Shown here: positions 1 through 7,338 of the stretch, piece after piece | Position numbering within the stretch: the stretch's first letter is position 1 | How the letters are laid out: every line of letters begins with the position of its first letter | Assembly: GCA_040255445.1 (NCBI GenBank) | Contig: JBDZUZ010000064.1 | Location: forward strand, 1-20,461 | DNA from: JBDZUZ01 sp040255445 | GTDB taxonomy: Bacteria > Planctomycetota > Phycisphaerae > Phycisphaerales > UBA1924 | Direction: 5' to 3' | DNA length: 20,461 bases | The notes under the pieces: model-generated | Told to the model about the DNA's origin: nothing | What the model saw: only the letters and a program-made list of their open reading frames with translations | Database searches by the model: none | Translations under genes and position numbers: made by a program

Positions 1-959
1 CGTCGGTGGATGTCGATCGGTTCGTGCAGATCAACAAGGTGCGGTATCCGGGATTCGCGGTGATCCGGCCGCAGTGGAGCGGCGGGGGCGGTGTGTTCGA
101 TGTGATCGTTGAGATGCCGATGGAGAGCTATCTCCCGGGCGTCCTGGCGCACGAGCTCTACCGCGACTGGCCCCGCCAGACCTTCGCAGCGCAGGCGGTC
201 GCAGCGCGGACCTACGCGCTCCACGAGCGGGAGCGGGCCCGGCGCGAGGGCCGGCTGTACGACGTCGAGAGCACTGACAGCGATCAGGTCTTCGGCGGTC
301 TCTCGACGCTGACGGTGGCGCTCGATGCCACCCGCGAGACCCGCGGCCAGGTGATCACCTGGAACGGCAAGTTCCTGCGGGCCTACTACAGCAGCCAGTG
401 CGGCGGTCGCCCGGCTTCGGCGAGCAAGGTCTGGCCGACGGGGACGGGGTACGAGTTCAATGAAGTAGCGCCGGTGCAGGGCCGGCCGCGGGCGCATTAC
501 TGCCAGCGCGGCTCGCTCTACCGGTGGGAGGTCACCCGCAAGGACGACGATGTGGCGCGGCGGATGCGGGCCTGGGGCGCGCGGTACGACCCGGAGCTCG
601 AGACCATCACACGGCTCCGCGCGATCCGCGTGAAGTCCGTCAACGACGCCCAGCGACCCAACGACTATGTGCTGACCGATGCCCGCGGCCGCGAGTACAC
701 GCTGACCGCCGAGGAACTCCGCGCGGCGTGCAACCACGCGGTGCCGGGTCTGCCGCCGATCACGCGGGAGAACCGCCTGAGCAGCGGCGATGTCGAGGTC
801 GAGGTCTGGGCCGATCAGGTCCGTTTCCGCGGGCGCGGCTTCGGCCACGGCGTGGGGATGTGCCAGTGGTGCGCCCGCGGCATGGCCGAGCAGGGGCTGG
901 CGTGGTCGCAGATGATCGAGACCTTCTTCCCGTACGCGAAGATCGAGAAGGCGTACTGA
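1..959 (+). CDS. SpoIID/LytB-domain protein (peptidoglycan-modifying), 5' partial
   Basis: SpoIID-family proteins are lytic transglycosylases or amidase activators that act on peptidoglycan outside the cytoplasmic membrane. The frame is open to the left window edge. A GTG at position 6 could serve as a start, but no signal peptide follows it, so the true N-terminus is probably outside the window. Counting from that GTG there are 317 residues. The core motif MESYLPGVLAHEL (residues 39-51) contains the glutamate (E40) matching the catalytic Glu of the family and is followed by AQAVAARTYAL (62-72). The C-terminal signature GHGVGMCQWCA (280-290) replaces the usual Ser and Gly of GMSQWGA with cysteines. 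Other cysteines are at 132 (QCGG), 166 and 242, so a metal site is possible. In a non-spore-former the role is probably general wall remodelling, which fits the neighbouring mur genes. Family assignment is firm; the substrate is inferred. Confidence 0.9.
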   Translation, partial: SVDVDRFVQINKVRYPGFAVIRPQWSGGGGVFDVIVEMPMESYLPGVLAHELYRDWPRQTFAAQAVAARTYALHERERARREGRLYDVESTDSDQVFGGLSTLTVALDATRETRGQVITWNGKFLRAYYSSQCGGRPASASKVWPTGTGYEFNEVAPVQGRPRAHYCQRGSLYRWEVTRKDDDVARRMRAWGARYDPELETITRLRAIRVKSVNDAQRPNDYVLTDARGREYTLTAEELRAACNHAVPGLPPITRENRLSSGDVEVEVWADQVRFRGRGFGHGVGMCQWCARGMAEQGLAWSQMIETFFPYAKIEKAY

Positions 960-1017
960 GCCGGCGGCGGGAGCTCTCGCGGCTCGGTCGGCGGGTTGGT
1001 CTTCGCGGTCGCCATGT

Positions 1018-1597
1018 TCAGATGACCTGATCGACGAGCGAGCCGGTGCGTGCGCCCTGTGGACGCGTCGCGTCGTACGCCGCGCGGATGCGGTCGGCGG
1101 TCAGACCGGCCTTGGCCGCGGCCGCGCGGACCGCCGGTGCGTCGTCGGCGGTCCGCGGGCTGCGGGTTGTCGGGGTGGCGTTGTTCGTGCTGTTGGAGGC
1201 GCGGTCGAAGCTGTCGCGGCCGTCGCGGGCGCGGTCCAGGTTGGCGCGGAGGATGTTCTGCGTTTCGAGGAAGGCCCAGAAGGGCTTGGGGCCGACCGTG
1301 AAGAGCGTCACCCGCTCGGGGTGGTCGTTGCGGGGCTGGTCGTGTGCGGGGTCGCGGTCCGGGCAGGTGGCCTCGACCGTGCGGCGGTGGATGACCGGCA
1401 CGAGCGTGGGGCTGTTCTGGACGCGATCGACGAGCACGCAGGCCCGTGTTGAAACGGCCGTGCCGCGGCGGGTCGCGGGGGATGCGGCCCATAAGATCGC
1501 GGCCGAAACGGCCGGCGGGCGTGTGGTGTGTGATCGCCGCGGGCCGGTTGTGCCGCGTGTTGCCGCGGTGCAACACCGCCTGTTCGAGGATCGCCAC
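1018..1597 (-). CDS. Unrecognised small protein, apparently split by a frameshift near 1437-1450
   Basis: I do not recognise this protein. On the minus strand, 1437 to 1018 encodes 139 residues (from a GTG) with almost every codon ending in G or C and a natural composition, including VTLFTVGPKPFWAFLETQ and ending TGSLVDQVI. That pattern is typical of real genes here, and neither plus-strand reading shows it. Upstream, 1597 to about 1440 shows the same codon bias in a different minus frame (segments LEQAVLHRGNTRHN and MGRIPRDPPRHGRFNTG). Skipping one base around 1437-1450 joins the two into one protein of about 192 residues. The break could be a sequencing error, a decayed gene, programmed frameshifting, or a true start at GTG 1437 downstream of a separate frame. 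No good ribosome-binding site precedes GTG 1597, ATG 1492 or GTG 1437. The gene converges on the SpoIID gene (58 bases apart) and diverges from queA. Confidence 0.55.
1586..1590 (+). promoter_or_regulatory. Ribosome-binding site of queA
   Basis: GAGGA lies 9 bases before GTG 1600 and 12 before TTG 1603, so it favours GTG 1600 as the queA start. The site lies inside the 5' part of the divergent minus-strand reading frame. Confidence 0.5.
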
Positions 1598-1599
1598 GC

Positions 1600-2748
1600 G
1601 TGTTGCCCACTGCCGAGCTCGAGTACGACCTGCCGCCGGACCGCATCGCGACGGTGCCCGCCGAGCCGCGGGACAGCGCGCGGCTGATGGTGGTGCGGCG
1701 GGGCTCGGGCGAGATCCTGGAGCACACGACGGTGCGTGAACTGCCGCGGCTGCTGCGGGCCGGCGACCTGATGGTGATGAACGCGACGAAGGTGCTGCCG
1801 GCGCGGTTCATCGGCCGGCGTGCGGACACCGGCGGCGGGGCGGAGGGGCTGTATCTGGGCATGGACCCGCTTGGCGGCGGCTCGACGGATCGCTGGATCG
1901 TGCTGGTGAAGGGCAAGAAGCTGCGGCCGGGGATCGAGATCGAGTTGAGCGATGACCACGGGCAGCCGTCGGGCACGCGCTTGAGGCTGATCGAGCGGGC
2001 GCCCGAGGAGGGCGGCGCGTGGCGGGTGGAGGTCGTGGGGGAAGGCCTGGGCGGCGGGCCGGAGGTGGTGCTGGAGCGGCTCGGTCGCACACCGCTGCCG
2101 CCGTACATCCTCAAGGCCCGCGAGAAGGGCGAGGTAAAGGTTGATGACCGCTATGACCGCGAGCGGTACCAGACGACATACGCGCAGGCCGCGGGTTCGG
2201 TGGCGGCGCCGACGGCGGGGCTGCACCTGACGCCGGAGCTGCTCGCATCGCTCGTCGCTGCCGGCGTTTCGCACGAGACCGTGACGCTGCATGTGGGCGC
2301 TGGCACTTTCAAGAATGTCGAGACCGAGTTCGTCGAGCAGCACCAGATGCACACCGAACGGTGTCTGATGCCGCGGGCCGCCGCGGCGGCGATCGCGCGG
2401 ACGCGGGGCGGGGGCGGGAGCAGGGTGGGGCGGGTGATCTGCATCGGGACGACCGCGGCGCGGACGGTCGAGACCTACGGCATGGCGGCGGACGGCGATC
2501 TGGTGGGGCACGAGAGGGTCCACCCCGGCGACTGGACGGACACGCGGATCCTGATCACTCCGGGGCACCGCTGGCGCTGGATGGACGGGCTCCTGACCAA
2601 CTTCCACCTGCCGCGGTCGACGCTGCTGGCGATGTGCGGGGCGCTGTTCGATGGGGGTGTGGGCACGCTCAAATCGATCTACGCCGAGGCGATCCGCGAG
2701 CGATACCGTTTCTTCAGCTACGGCGATGCGATGCTGATTCTCCCCTGA
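1600..2748 (+). CDS. queA: S-adenosylmethionine:tRNA ribosyltransferase-isomerase QueA
   Basis: QueA transfers and isomerises the ribosyl part of S-adenosylmethionine onto 7-aminomethyl-7-deazaguanine in the anticodon wobble position of tRNA, giving epoxyqueuosine; it acts in the cytoplasm. The 382-residue protein covers the whole family from its N-terminus: LEYDLPPDRIATVPAEPRDSARL (residues 7-29, compare YDLP..LIA..P..PRD.SRL), NATKVLPARFIGRR (61-74), AAPTAGLHLTPELL (202-215), HVGAGTFKNVETEF (231-244) with HQMHTE (248-253), TTAARTVE (284-291) and TNFHLPRSTLLAMCGAL (333-349). It is slightly longer than typical QueA (about 340-360) because of Gly-rich segments near 78-95 and 268-276. GTG 1600 is preferred on its GAGGA site. 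It starts two bases from the divergent minus-strand frame and precedes murE by 137 bases. Assignment is secure. Confidence 0.97.
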   Translation: MLPTAELEYDLPPDRIATVPAEPRDSARLMVVRRGSGEILEHTTVRELPRLLRAGDLMVMNATKVLPARFIGRRADTGGGAEGLYLGMDPLGGGSTDRWIVLVKGKKLRPGIEIELSDDHGQPSGTRLRLIERAPEEGGAWRVEVVGEGLGGGPEVVLERLGRTPLPPYILKAREKGEVKVDDRYDRERYQTTYAQAAGSVAAPTAGLHLTPELLASLVAAGVSHETVTLHVGAGTFKNVETEFVEQHQMHTERCLMPRAAAAAIARTRGGGGSRVGRVICIGTTAARTVETYGMAADGDLVGHERVHPGDWTDTRILITPGHRWRWMDGLLTNFHLPRSTLLAMCGALFDGGVGTLKSIYAEAIRERYRFFSYGDAMLILP

Positions 2749-2870
2749 AAGTGGAGCGGTTGGCGGGTCCGCGGCGCGGGCGGCAAAAGATGGGCGCAGC
2801 GCAGCGCCGGGAGCCGATGAGAGAGCGGCGGCTGGGGTGTTCGGCGTGCGGTGTGTGATGAGCGGGTGAT

Positions 2871-2876
2871 GGAGGC
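2871..2876 (+). promoter_or_regulatory. Ribosome-binding site of murE
   Basis: GGAGG begins at 2871 and ends 10 bases before ATG 2886. It is one of the few clear Shine-Dalgarno sites in the plus-strand block and fixes the murE start. murF and mraY show none. Confidence 0.6.
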
Positions 2877-2885
2877 GGAAGCGGC

Positions 2886-4517
2886 ATGGAACTGCAGCGG
2901 CTGATCGCGGGTCTTGATGTGCGGACGCTGCGGGGCGACGTTGCGGGTGTCCGCATCTGCGACCTGACCGAGGACAGCCGCACGGTCGTCCCCGGCTCGC
3001 TCTTCGTCGCCCGCCGCGGCGGCAAGTCCGATGGCAACGGTTTTACCGCCCAGGCCGTCGCCGCGGGCGCGGTCGCCGTGCTCACCGACGACGCCAACGC
3101 CGCGATCGATGATGATGTCGTGGTGCTGTACGCGGCGGATGTCGCGGGAACGAGCGCGCAGATCGCCGAGCGGTTCTACGGCGAGCCCTCGCGGACGCTG
3201 GGTATCGCCGCGGTCACCGGCACCAATGGCAAGACCACGACCGCGTGCCTGATCTGGAGCATGCTCAACCACGCCGACCGCCGCTGCGGGCTGGTGGGCA
3301 CCGTGATCATCGACGACGGTGTGGAGGTTGCGCCAGCGGCGATGACGACACCGCCGGCGATCGAGATGAGCCGGACGCTGGGCGTGATGGTCGAATCGGG
3401 GTGCGTCGCCGCGGCGATCGAGGCGTCGAGTCACGCCCTGCACCAGAAGCGGGTCGAGGCGCTCCGCATCCGCGTGGGCATCTTCACGAACCTGACCGGC
3501 GATCACCTCGACTATCACAAGACCATGGACGGCTACGCCGCGGCGAAGCGGCACCTCTTCGAGCTGCTCGAGCCGGCCGGCGTGGCGGTCACCAACGCCG
3601 ATGACCCGTGGTCGGTGTCGATGGTCGCGCCGGCACGCGGCACGGTCGTCCGCTGCACTGCCCAGCGCAAGCCGGATGCGGAGGCATCGGTCGAAGTGAC
3701 CGGCGCCACGCTCGAGGGGATGGATCTGGCTCTGCGCGGGCCGTTCGGAATGATCGAGACGCGGATCGCGCTGCTCGGCCGTTACAACGCGATGAACGCG
3801 CTGCAGGCGGCGGTCGCGGGGCACGCGCTTGGCCTCACGCCGCCGCAGATCGCGGCGGGCCTCGCCGCGGCCAAGTCGCCGCCGGGCCGCATGGAGCGTG
3901 TCAGCACTTCCGAGGACCGCTGCACCGTCTTCGTCGATTTCGCGCACACCGACGATGCGCTACAGAACGCGATCGGCGCGGTCGTGGAAGCGATGCCCAA
4001 CCGGGCGCACGCGGGCGCGGGTGTGGTCTCCGCCGCGGGGGCCGCGGCGAGCGGGAAGGCGCCCGGGCGGCTGTGGGTTGTGTTTGGCTGCGGCGGCGAC
4101 AAGGACCGCACCAAGCGGCCGCGCATGGGCAAGGTCGCCGCGGATATGGCCGACATCGTGATCGTGACGAGCGACAACCCCCGCACTGAGCGGCCCAGCG
4201 CGATCATCGATGAGATCCTCGCGGGTGTGCCGGGCGCGGTCAGGCAGAAGGTCCGCGTGCAGGTCGATCGCGAGCGCGCCATCCGCATGGCGATCACCGA
4301 GGCAGCGCAGGGCGATGTGATCATCATCGCCGGCAAGGGCCACGAGACCGAGCAGATCCTGCCCGATGGCAAGGGCGGTGTGATCACCACGCACTTCGAC
4401 GACCGCGAGATCGCGCGGGCCGTGCTCGCCGAGCAGAGGCCGCGGCCGGCCGTCGTCGCGGCGACCGCGCGAACCGCCGGCGCAGCGGGTCGCCCCGCCG
4501 AACGCTGGGGCCGCTGA
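2886..4517 (+). CDS. murE: UDP-MurNAc-L-alanyl-D-glutamate--2,6-diaminopimelate ligase MurE
   Basis: MurE adds the third stem-peptide residue to UDP-MurNAc-L-Ala-D-Glu in the cytoplasm, using ATP. The 543-residue protein has the N-terminal UDP-binding domain (SRTVVPGSLFVAR, 31-43), the P-loop TGTNGKTTT (111-119), the substrate segment IEASSHALHQKRV (178-190), the conserved lysine AAAKRHLF (K221, carbamylated in characterised Mur ligases), DFAHTDDAL (351-359), GCGGDKDRTKRP (401-412) and GKGHE (483-487). DNPR at 430-433 is the motif that distinguishes meso-diaminopimelate-adding enzymes from lysine-adding ones, so a DAP-type wall is predicted. Two oddities are an Ala/Gly-rich insertion at about 371-394 before RLWVVFGCGGDKD, and a roughly 30-residue Ala/Arg-rich tail after 515. 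It is followed by murF after 74 bases and is probably cotranscribed with it. Confidence 0.97.
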   Translation: MELQRLIAGLDVRTLRGDVAGVRICDLTEDSRTVVPGSLFVARRGGKSDGNGFTAQAVAAGAVAVLTDDANAAIDDDVVVLYAADVAGTSAQIAERFYGEPSRTLGIAAVTGTNGKTTTACLIWSMLNHADRRCGLVGTVIIDDGVEVAPAAMTTPPAIEMSRTLGVMVESGCVAAAIEASSHALHQKRVEALRIRVGIFTNLTGDHLDYHKTMDGYAAAKRHLFELLEPAGVAVTNADDPWSVSMVAPARGTVVRCTAQRKPDAEASVEVTGATLEGMDLALRGPFGMIETRIALLGRYNAMNALQAAVAGHALGLTPPQIAAGLAAAKSPPGRMERVSTSEDRCTVFVDFAHTDDALQNAIGAVVEAMPNRAHAGAGVVSAAGAAASGKAPGRLWVVFGCGGDKDRTKRPRMGKVAADMADIVIVTSDNPRTERPSAIIDEILAGVPGAVRQKVRVQVDRERAIRMAITEAAQGDVIIIAGKGHETEQILPDGKGGVITTHFDDREIARAVLAEQRPRPAVVAATARTAGAAGRPAERWGR

Positions 4518-4591
4518 CGACGCCGCAATCGAAAGCCGTACTCCCGACACATTCGCAACGCCCCGCACCGCACACCCGGAATCACCGCCCC

Positions 4592-6112
4592 ATGACGTTC
4601 TGGTCGCTCGACAACATCAAAGCAATCCTCGGCGGTTCGTGGGCCTCGCGCCCCGAGGCGGTGGTTCGCGCTGGCGCGGTCTCCGGTGTCACCATCGACA
4701 GCCGCGCAGTCGCGCCCGGGCAGATGTTCATCGCGATCAAGGGCGAGACGCACGACGGGCACGATCATGTGAACGCTGCGGTGAAGGCCGGCGCTGTGCT
4801 CGCGGTAGTGTCGCGTGCCGAAGCCGCGGATGCGGCGGCGAAGGCCGCCGCGGCGGTGCTGGTGGTTCCCAGCACACGCGCGGCGCTGCTGCGCCTCGGG
4901 CACGCCTACCGCAAGACGCTCGACACCACCCGCGTCATCGCGGTCGCCGGGTCGAACGGCAAGACCACGACCGTTCGCCTCATCCAGTCGATCCTCTCCC
5001 GCCGGCTCCGCGGCGTGGCATCGCCCAAGAGTTTCAATAACGACATCGGCGTGCCGCTGACGTTGCTCAGCGCGAAGCGCGGCGATCAGTACATAATCTG
5101 CGAGGTGGGCACGAACCACCCCGGCGAGATCGCGCCCCTTGCCGCGGCGATTGAGCCGGATATCGGCGTGATCACCTCGATCGGCCGTGAGCATCTGGAA
5201 GGGCTTGGCTCGATCCAGGGTGTGGTGCAGGAGGAGACGAGCCTCTTCCACGCGCTGCGGCCCGGTGGACTCGCGGTGCTCAGCGCCGACAGCGAGCCCT
5301 TGATGGAGTACGCGAAGCGTCTGCCGCTGCCGCAGGGCTCGACAACGGTCCGCTTCGGCGTTGGTGAAGATGCGGACCTGCGCATCACCGGCGCCACGGC
5401 AACGGCCGACGGCGTGACCTTCGGCCTCAACGGCCGCGGCCAGTACCGCGTCGGGCTGCTGGGCCTGCACAACGCGAGCAACGCCGCCGCGGCGATCGCG
5501 GTCGCTCGCCGCATGGGGATCGATCAGGCGGATATCGAGGCGGGCCTCGCTGCGGCGACCGGGCCGGACATGCGGATGCAGCGGAGCGTTGTGGCGGGCG
5601 TGACGTTCATCAACGATGCGTACAACGCGAACCCCGAGTCGATGCTGGCCTCGTTCGCGGCGTTCCGCGGGATCGCGGCCACGCCCGCGGCCGGGGCATC
5701 CGGCGGCGGCCGCCGCGTTGTGATCCTGGGCGACATGCTGGAACTGGGCGATGCCTCGCGGTCGGCGCACGCCGAGATCGGCGCGGCACTCCGCGATGCG
5801 AAGGTCGCCGACCTCGCGATCTTCACCGGCGGCGCAATGATGCACGCGGCGATGGCGTACGGCCTGGGCGCGGCGTACATCGCCGCGAGCGACGAGTCCG
5901 AGCGGATCGCGCTCGTGGCCGCGCAGCTCAAGCCCGGCGATACCGTGCTGCTCAAGGGCTCCCGCGGCATGGCGCTGGAGCGGATCATCAAGGCCTGGCA
6001 GCAGCGGGCCGAATCCGTGGCCGCGTCCGGCGACGCCGCTGTCACCGAGAACAAGCCCCGCAACGGCGCCGCCAACGGCCCCACGCTCAACGGCGCACCA
6101 GCGACCACCTGA
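4592..6112 (+). CDS. murF: UDP-MurNAc-tripeptide--D-alanyl-D-alanine ligase MurF
   Basis: MurF attaches D-Ala-D-Ala to the UDP-MurNAc tripeptide, using ATP, and completes the cytoplasmic pentapeptide precursor. The 506-residue protein shows SGVTIDSRAVAPGQMFIAIKG (31-51), the P-loop GSNGKTTT (120-127), SPKSFNNDIGVPLTLL (144-159), EVGTNHPGEI (171-180), GREHLEGLGS (198-207), the characteristic NDAYNANPESM (341-351) and LGDMLELG (379-386). The last 30 residues or so are a Gly/Asn/Ala-rich tail, and Ala/Gly-rich loops occur at 78-92 and 362-374, which makes it longer than the usual 450 or so residues. No Shine-Dalgarno site is visible before ATG 4592. It sits between murE and mraY, 41 bases from the latter, consistent with one transcript. 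Assignment is secure. Confidence 0.97.
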   Translation: MTFWSLDNIKAILGGSWASRPEAVVRAGAVSGVTIDSRAVAPGQMFIAIKGETHDGHDHVNAAVKAGAVLAVVSRAEAADAAAKAAAAVLVVPSTRAALLRLGHAYRKTLDTTRVIAVAGSNGKTTTVRLIQSILSRRLRGVASPKSFNNDIGVPLTLLSAKRGDQYIICEVGTNHPGEIAPLAAAIEPDIGVITSIGREHLEGLGSIQGVVQEETSLFHALRPGGLAVLSADSEPLMEYAKRLPLPQGSTTVRFGVGEDADLRITGATATADGVTFGLNGRGQYRVGLLGLHNASNAAAAIAVARRMGIDQADIEAGLAAATGPDMRMQRSVVAGVTFINDAYNANPESMLASFAAFRGIAATPAAGASGGGRRVVILGDMLELGDASRSAHAEIGAALRDAKVADLAIFTGGAMMHAAMAYGLGAAYIAASDESERIALVAAQLKPGDTVLLKGSRGMALERIIKAWQQRAESVAASGDAAVTENKPRNGAANGPTLNGAPATT

Positions 6113-6153
6113 TCAACTACCTGACGCCCGACGCACCTCCCCCAACGCACCCC

Positions 6154-7320
6154 ATGCTCTACTGGCTCCTCTCCATCTCCCGCGAATGGCTCCTGGACCG
6201 GGGCATCTACGGCCTCTTCAGCGTGCTCGATCAGCTCCAGTTCCGCGCGCTGGCCGCGGCGGGGCTCGCCTTCGCGATCGTGCTGCTCATGGGCAAGCGG
6301 ACCATCCTCTGGCTGATCCGCATGAAAATCGGCGACACGGGCATGACCGATGCCGAAGCGCTGCGCCACCACGCCCAGAGCAAGGCCAACACGCCCACGA
6401 TGGGCGGCATCCTCATCGTGGGTGCGATCCTCGCGAGCGTGCTGATGCTCGCCGATCTCCGCGAGTTCTATGTCGTGCTCGCGATCATCGTGATGGCCTG
6501 GCTGGCAATCCTCGGCGGGTTCGACGACTGGCTCAAGCTCACCAGCAAACGCCGCGGCACGGGCAGCCGCCAGGGCCTGTACGCGTGGGAGAAGCTCGTC
6601 TTCCAGCTCGGGCTGGGGCTGCTGGTCGGGTGGTTCGTCTTCAGCCGCGGCGAGGGCGTTGAGGATGTGCGGCATGTGCTCAACCTGCCCTTCCAACGCA
6701 CCTACGAGGGTCCCGACAAGGCGCTCAACCCCTCGCTGATCTTCCTGCCCAGCGCGGTCTTCGTCATCGTCGGCATGCTCATGGTCGCGGGCGTCTCCAA
6801 CGCCGCGAACATCACCGATGGGATGGACGGCCTCGCCGGCGGTGTGAGCGCGGCGATCGCGGTGGGGCTGTTCGTGCTCACGCTGATCGCCGGCGATCAG
6901 GGCAACGCCCAGTACCTGCTCGTGCCCCACATCCCCGGGGCATCAGAGCTCGCGGTGGTCGCTGGCGCGACGGCGGGCGCATGCCTCGGGTTCCTCTGGT
7001 GGAACTGTTCGCCGGCGCAGGTCTTCATGGGCGACACCGGCTCGCTCTCCCTGGGCGGCATCATCGGCTACCTCGCCGTGGTGCTGCGCCAGGAGATCGT
7101 CGTGCTGGTGATGTGCGGCGTCTTCCTGATCGAGATCGGATCGGTGGTCCTGCAGGTCGGCTACTTCCGCGCGACGGGCGGCAAGCGGATCTTCCGCTGC
7201 GCCCCGTTCCATCACCACCTGCACATGGGCGGCTGGACCGAGCAACAGATCGTCGTCCGCTTCTGGATCATCTCGATCCTGCTCGTGGTGATCTCGCTGG
7301 CGTCGATCAAGATCCGGTGA
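6154..7320 (+). CDS. mraY: Phospho-N-acetylmuramoyl-pentapeptide transferase MraY
   Basis: MraY is the integral membrane enzyme that transfers phospho-MurNAc-pentapeptide from UDP to undecaprenyl phosphate, giving lipid I. The 388-residue protein has about ten hydrophobic segments and the family motifs in order: SKANTPTMGGILI (76-88), GGFDDWLKL (121-129, with the catalytic Asp pair at 124-125), GLYAWEKLVFQ (141-151), NITDGMDGLAGG (219-230), FMGDTGSLSLGG (291-302, active-site Asp 294) and the C-terminal APFHHHLHMGGWTE with RFWIIS (350-374). The length is normal for the family. The start at ATG 6154 places MLYWLL at the N-terminus as expected; no Shine-Dalgarno site is seen. It ends the plus-strand block and converges on the next gene with 18 bases between stop codons. 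No hairpin with a T-tract separates them. Confidence 0.98.
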   Translation: MLYWLLSISREWLLDRGIYGLFSVLDQLQFRALAAAGLAFAIVLLMGKRTILWLIRMKIGDTGMTDAEALRHHAQSKANTPTMGGILIVGAILASVLMLADLREFYVVLAIIVMAWLAILGGFDDWLKLTSKRRGTGSRQGLYAWEKLVFQLGLGLLVGWFVFSRGEGVEDVRHVLNLPFQRTYEGPDKALNPSLIFLPSAVFVIVGMLMVAGVSNAANITDGMDGLAGGVSAAIAVGLFVLTLIAGDQGNAQYLLVPHIPGASELAVVAGATAGACLGFLWWNCSPAQVFMGDTGSLSLGGIIGYLAVVLRQEIVVLVMCGVFLIEIGSVVLQVGYFRATGGKRIFRCAPFHHHLHMGGWTEQQIVVRFWIISILLVVISLASIKIR

Positions 7321-7338
7321 CGCGAGGAGCGGTCGGGA

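Noticed and set aside
1438..2607. The upstream extension of the minus-strand frame through queA
   Set aside because: It lies opposite the clearly real queA gene and has an Arg/Pro/His-rich shadow composition; only the part below about 1437 shows proper coding bias.
2793..2808. Small hairpin GGCGC/GCGCC between queA and murE as a terminator
   Set aside because: Only five pairs and no T-tract; such palindromes are expected by chance in DNA this GC-rich.
3782..5845. A 687-residue minus-strand reading frame opposite murE and murF
   Set aside because: Both plus-strand genes show complete Mur ligase motifs; the antisense frame has none and an Arg/His/Ala-rich composition.
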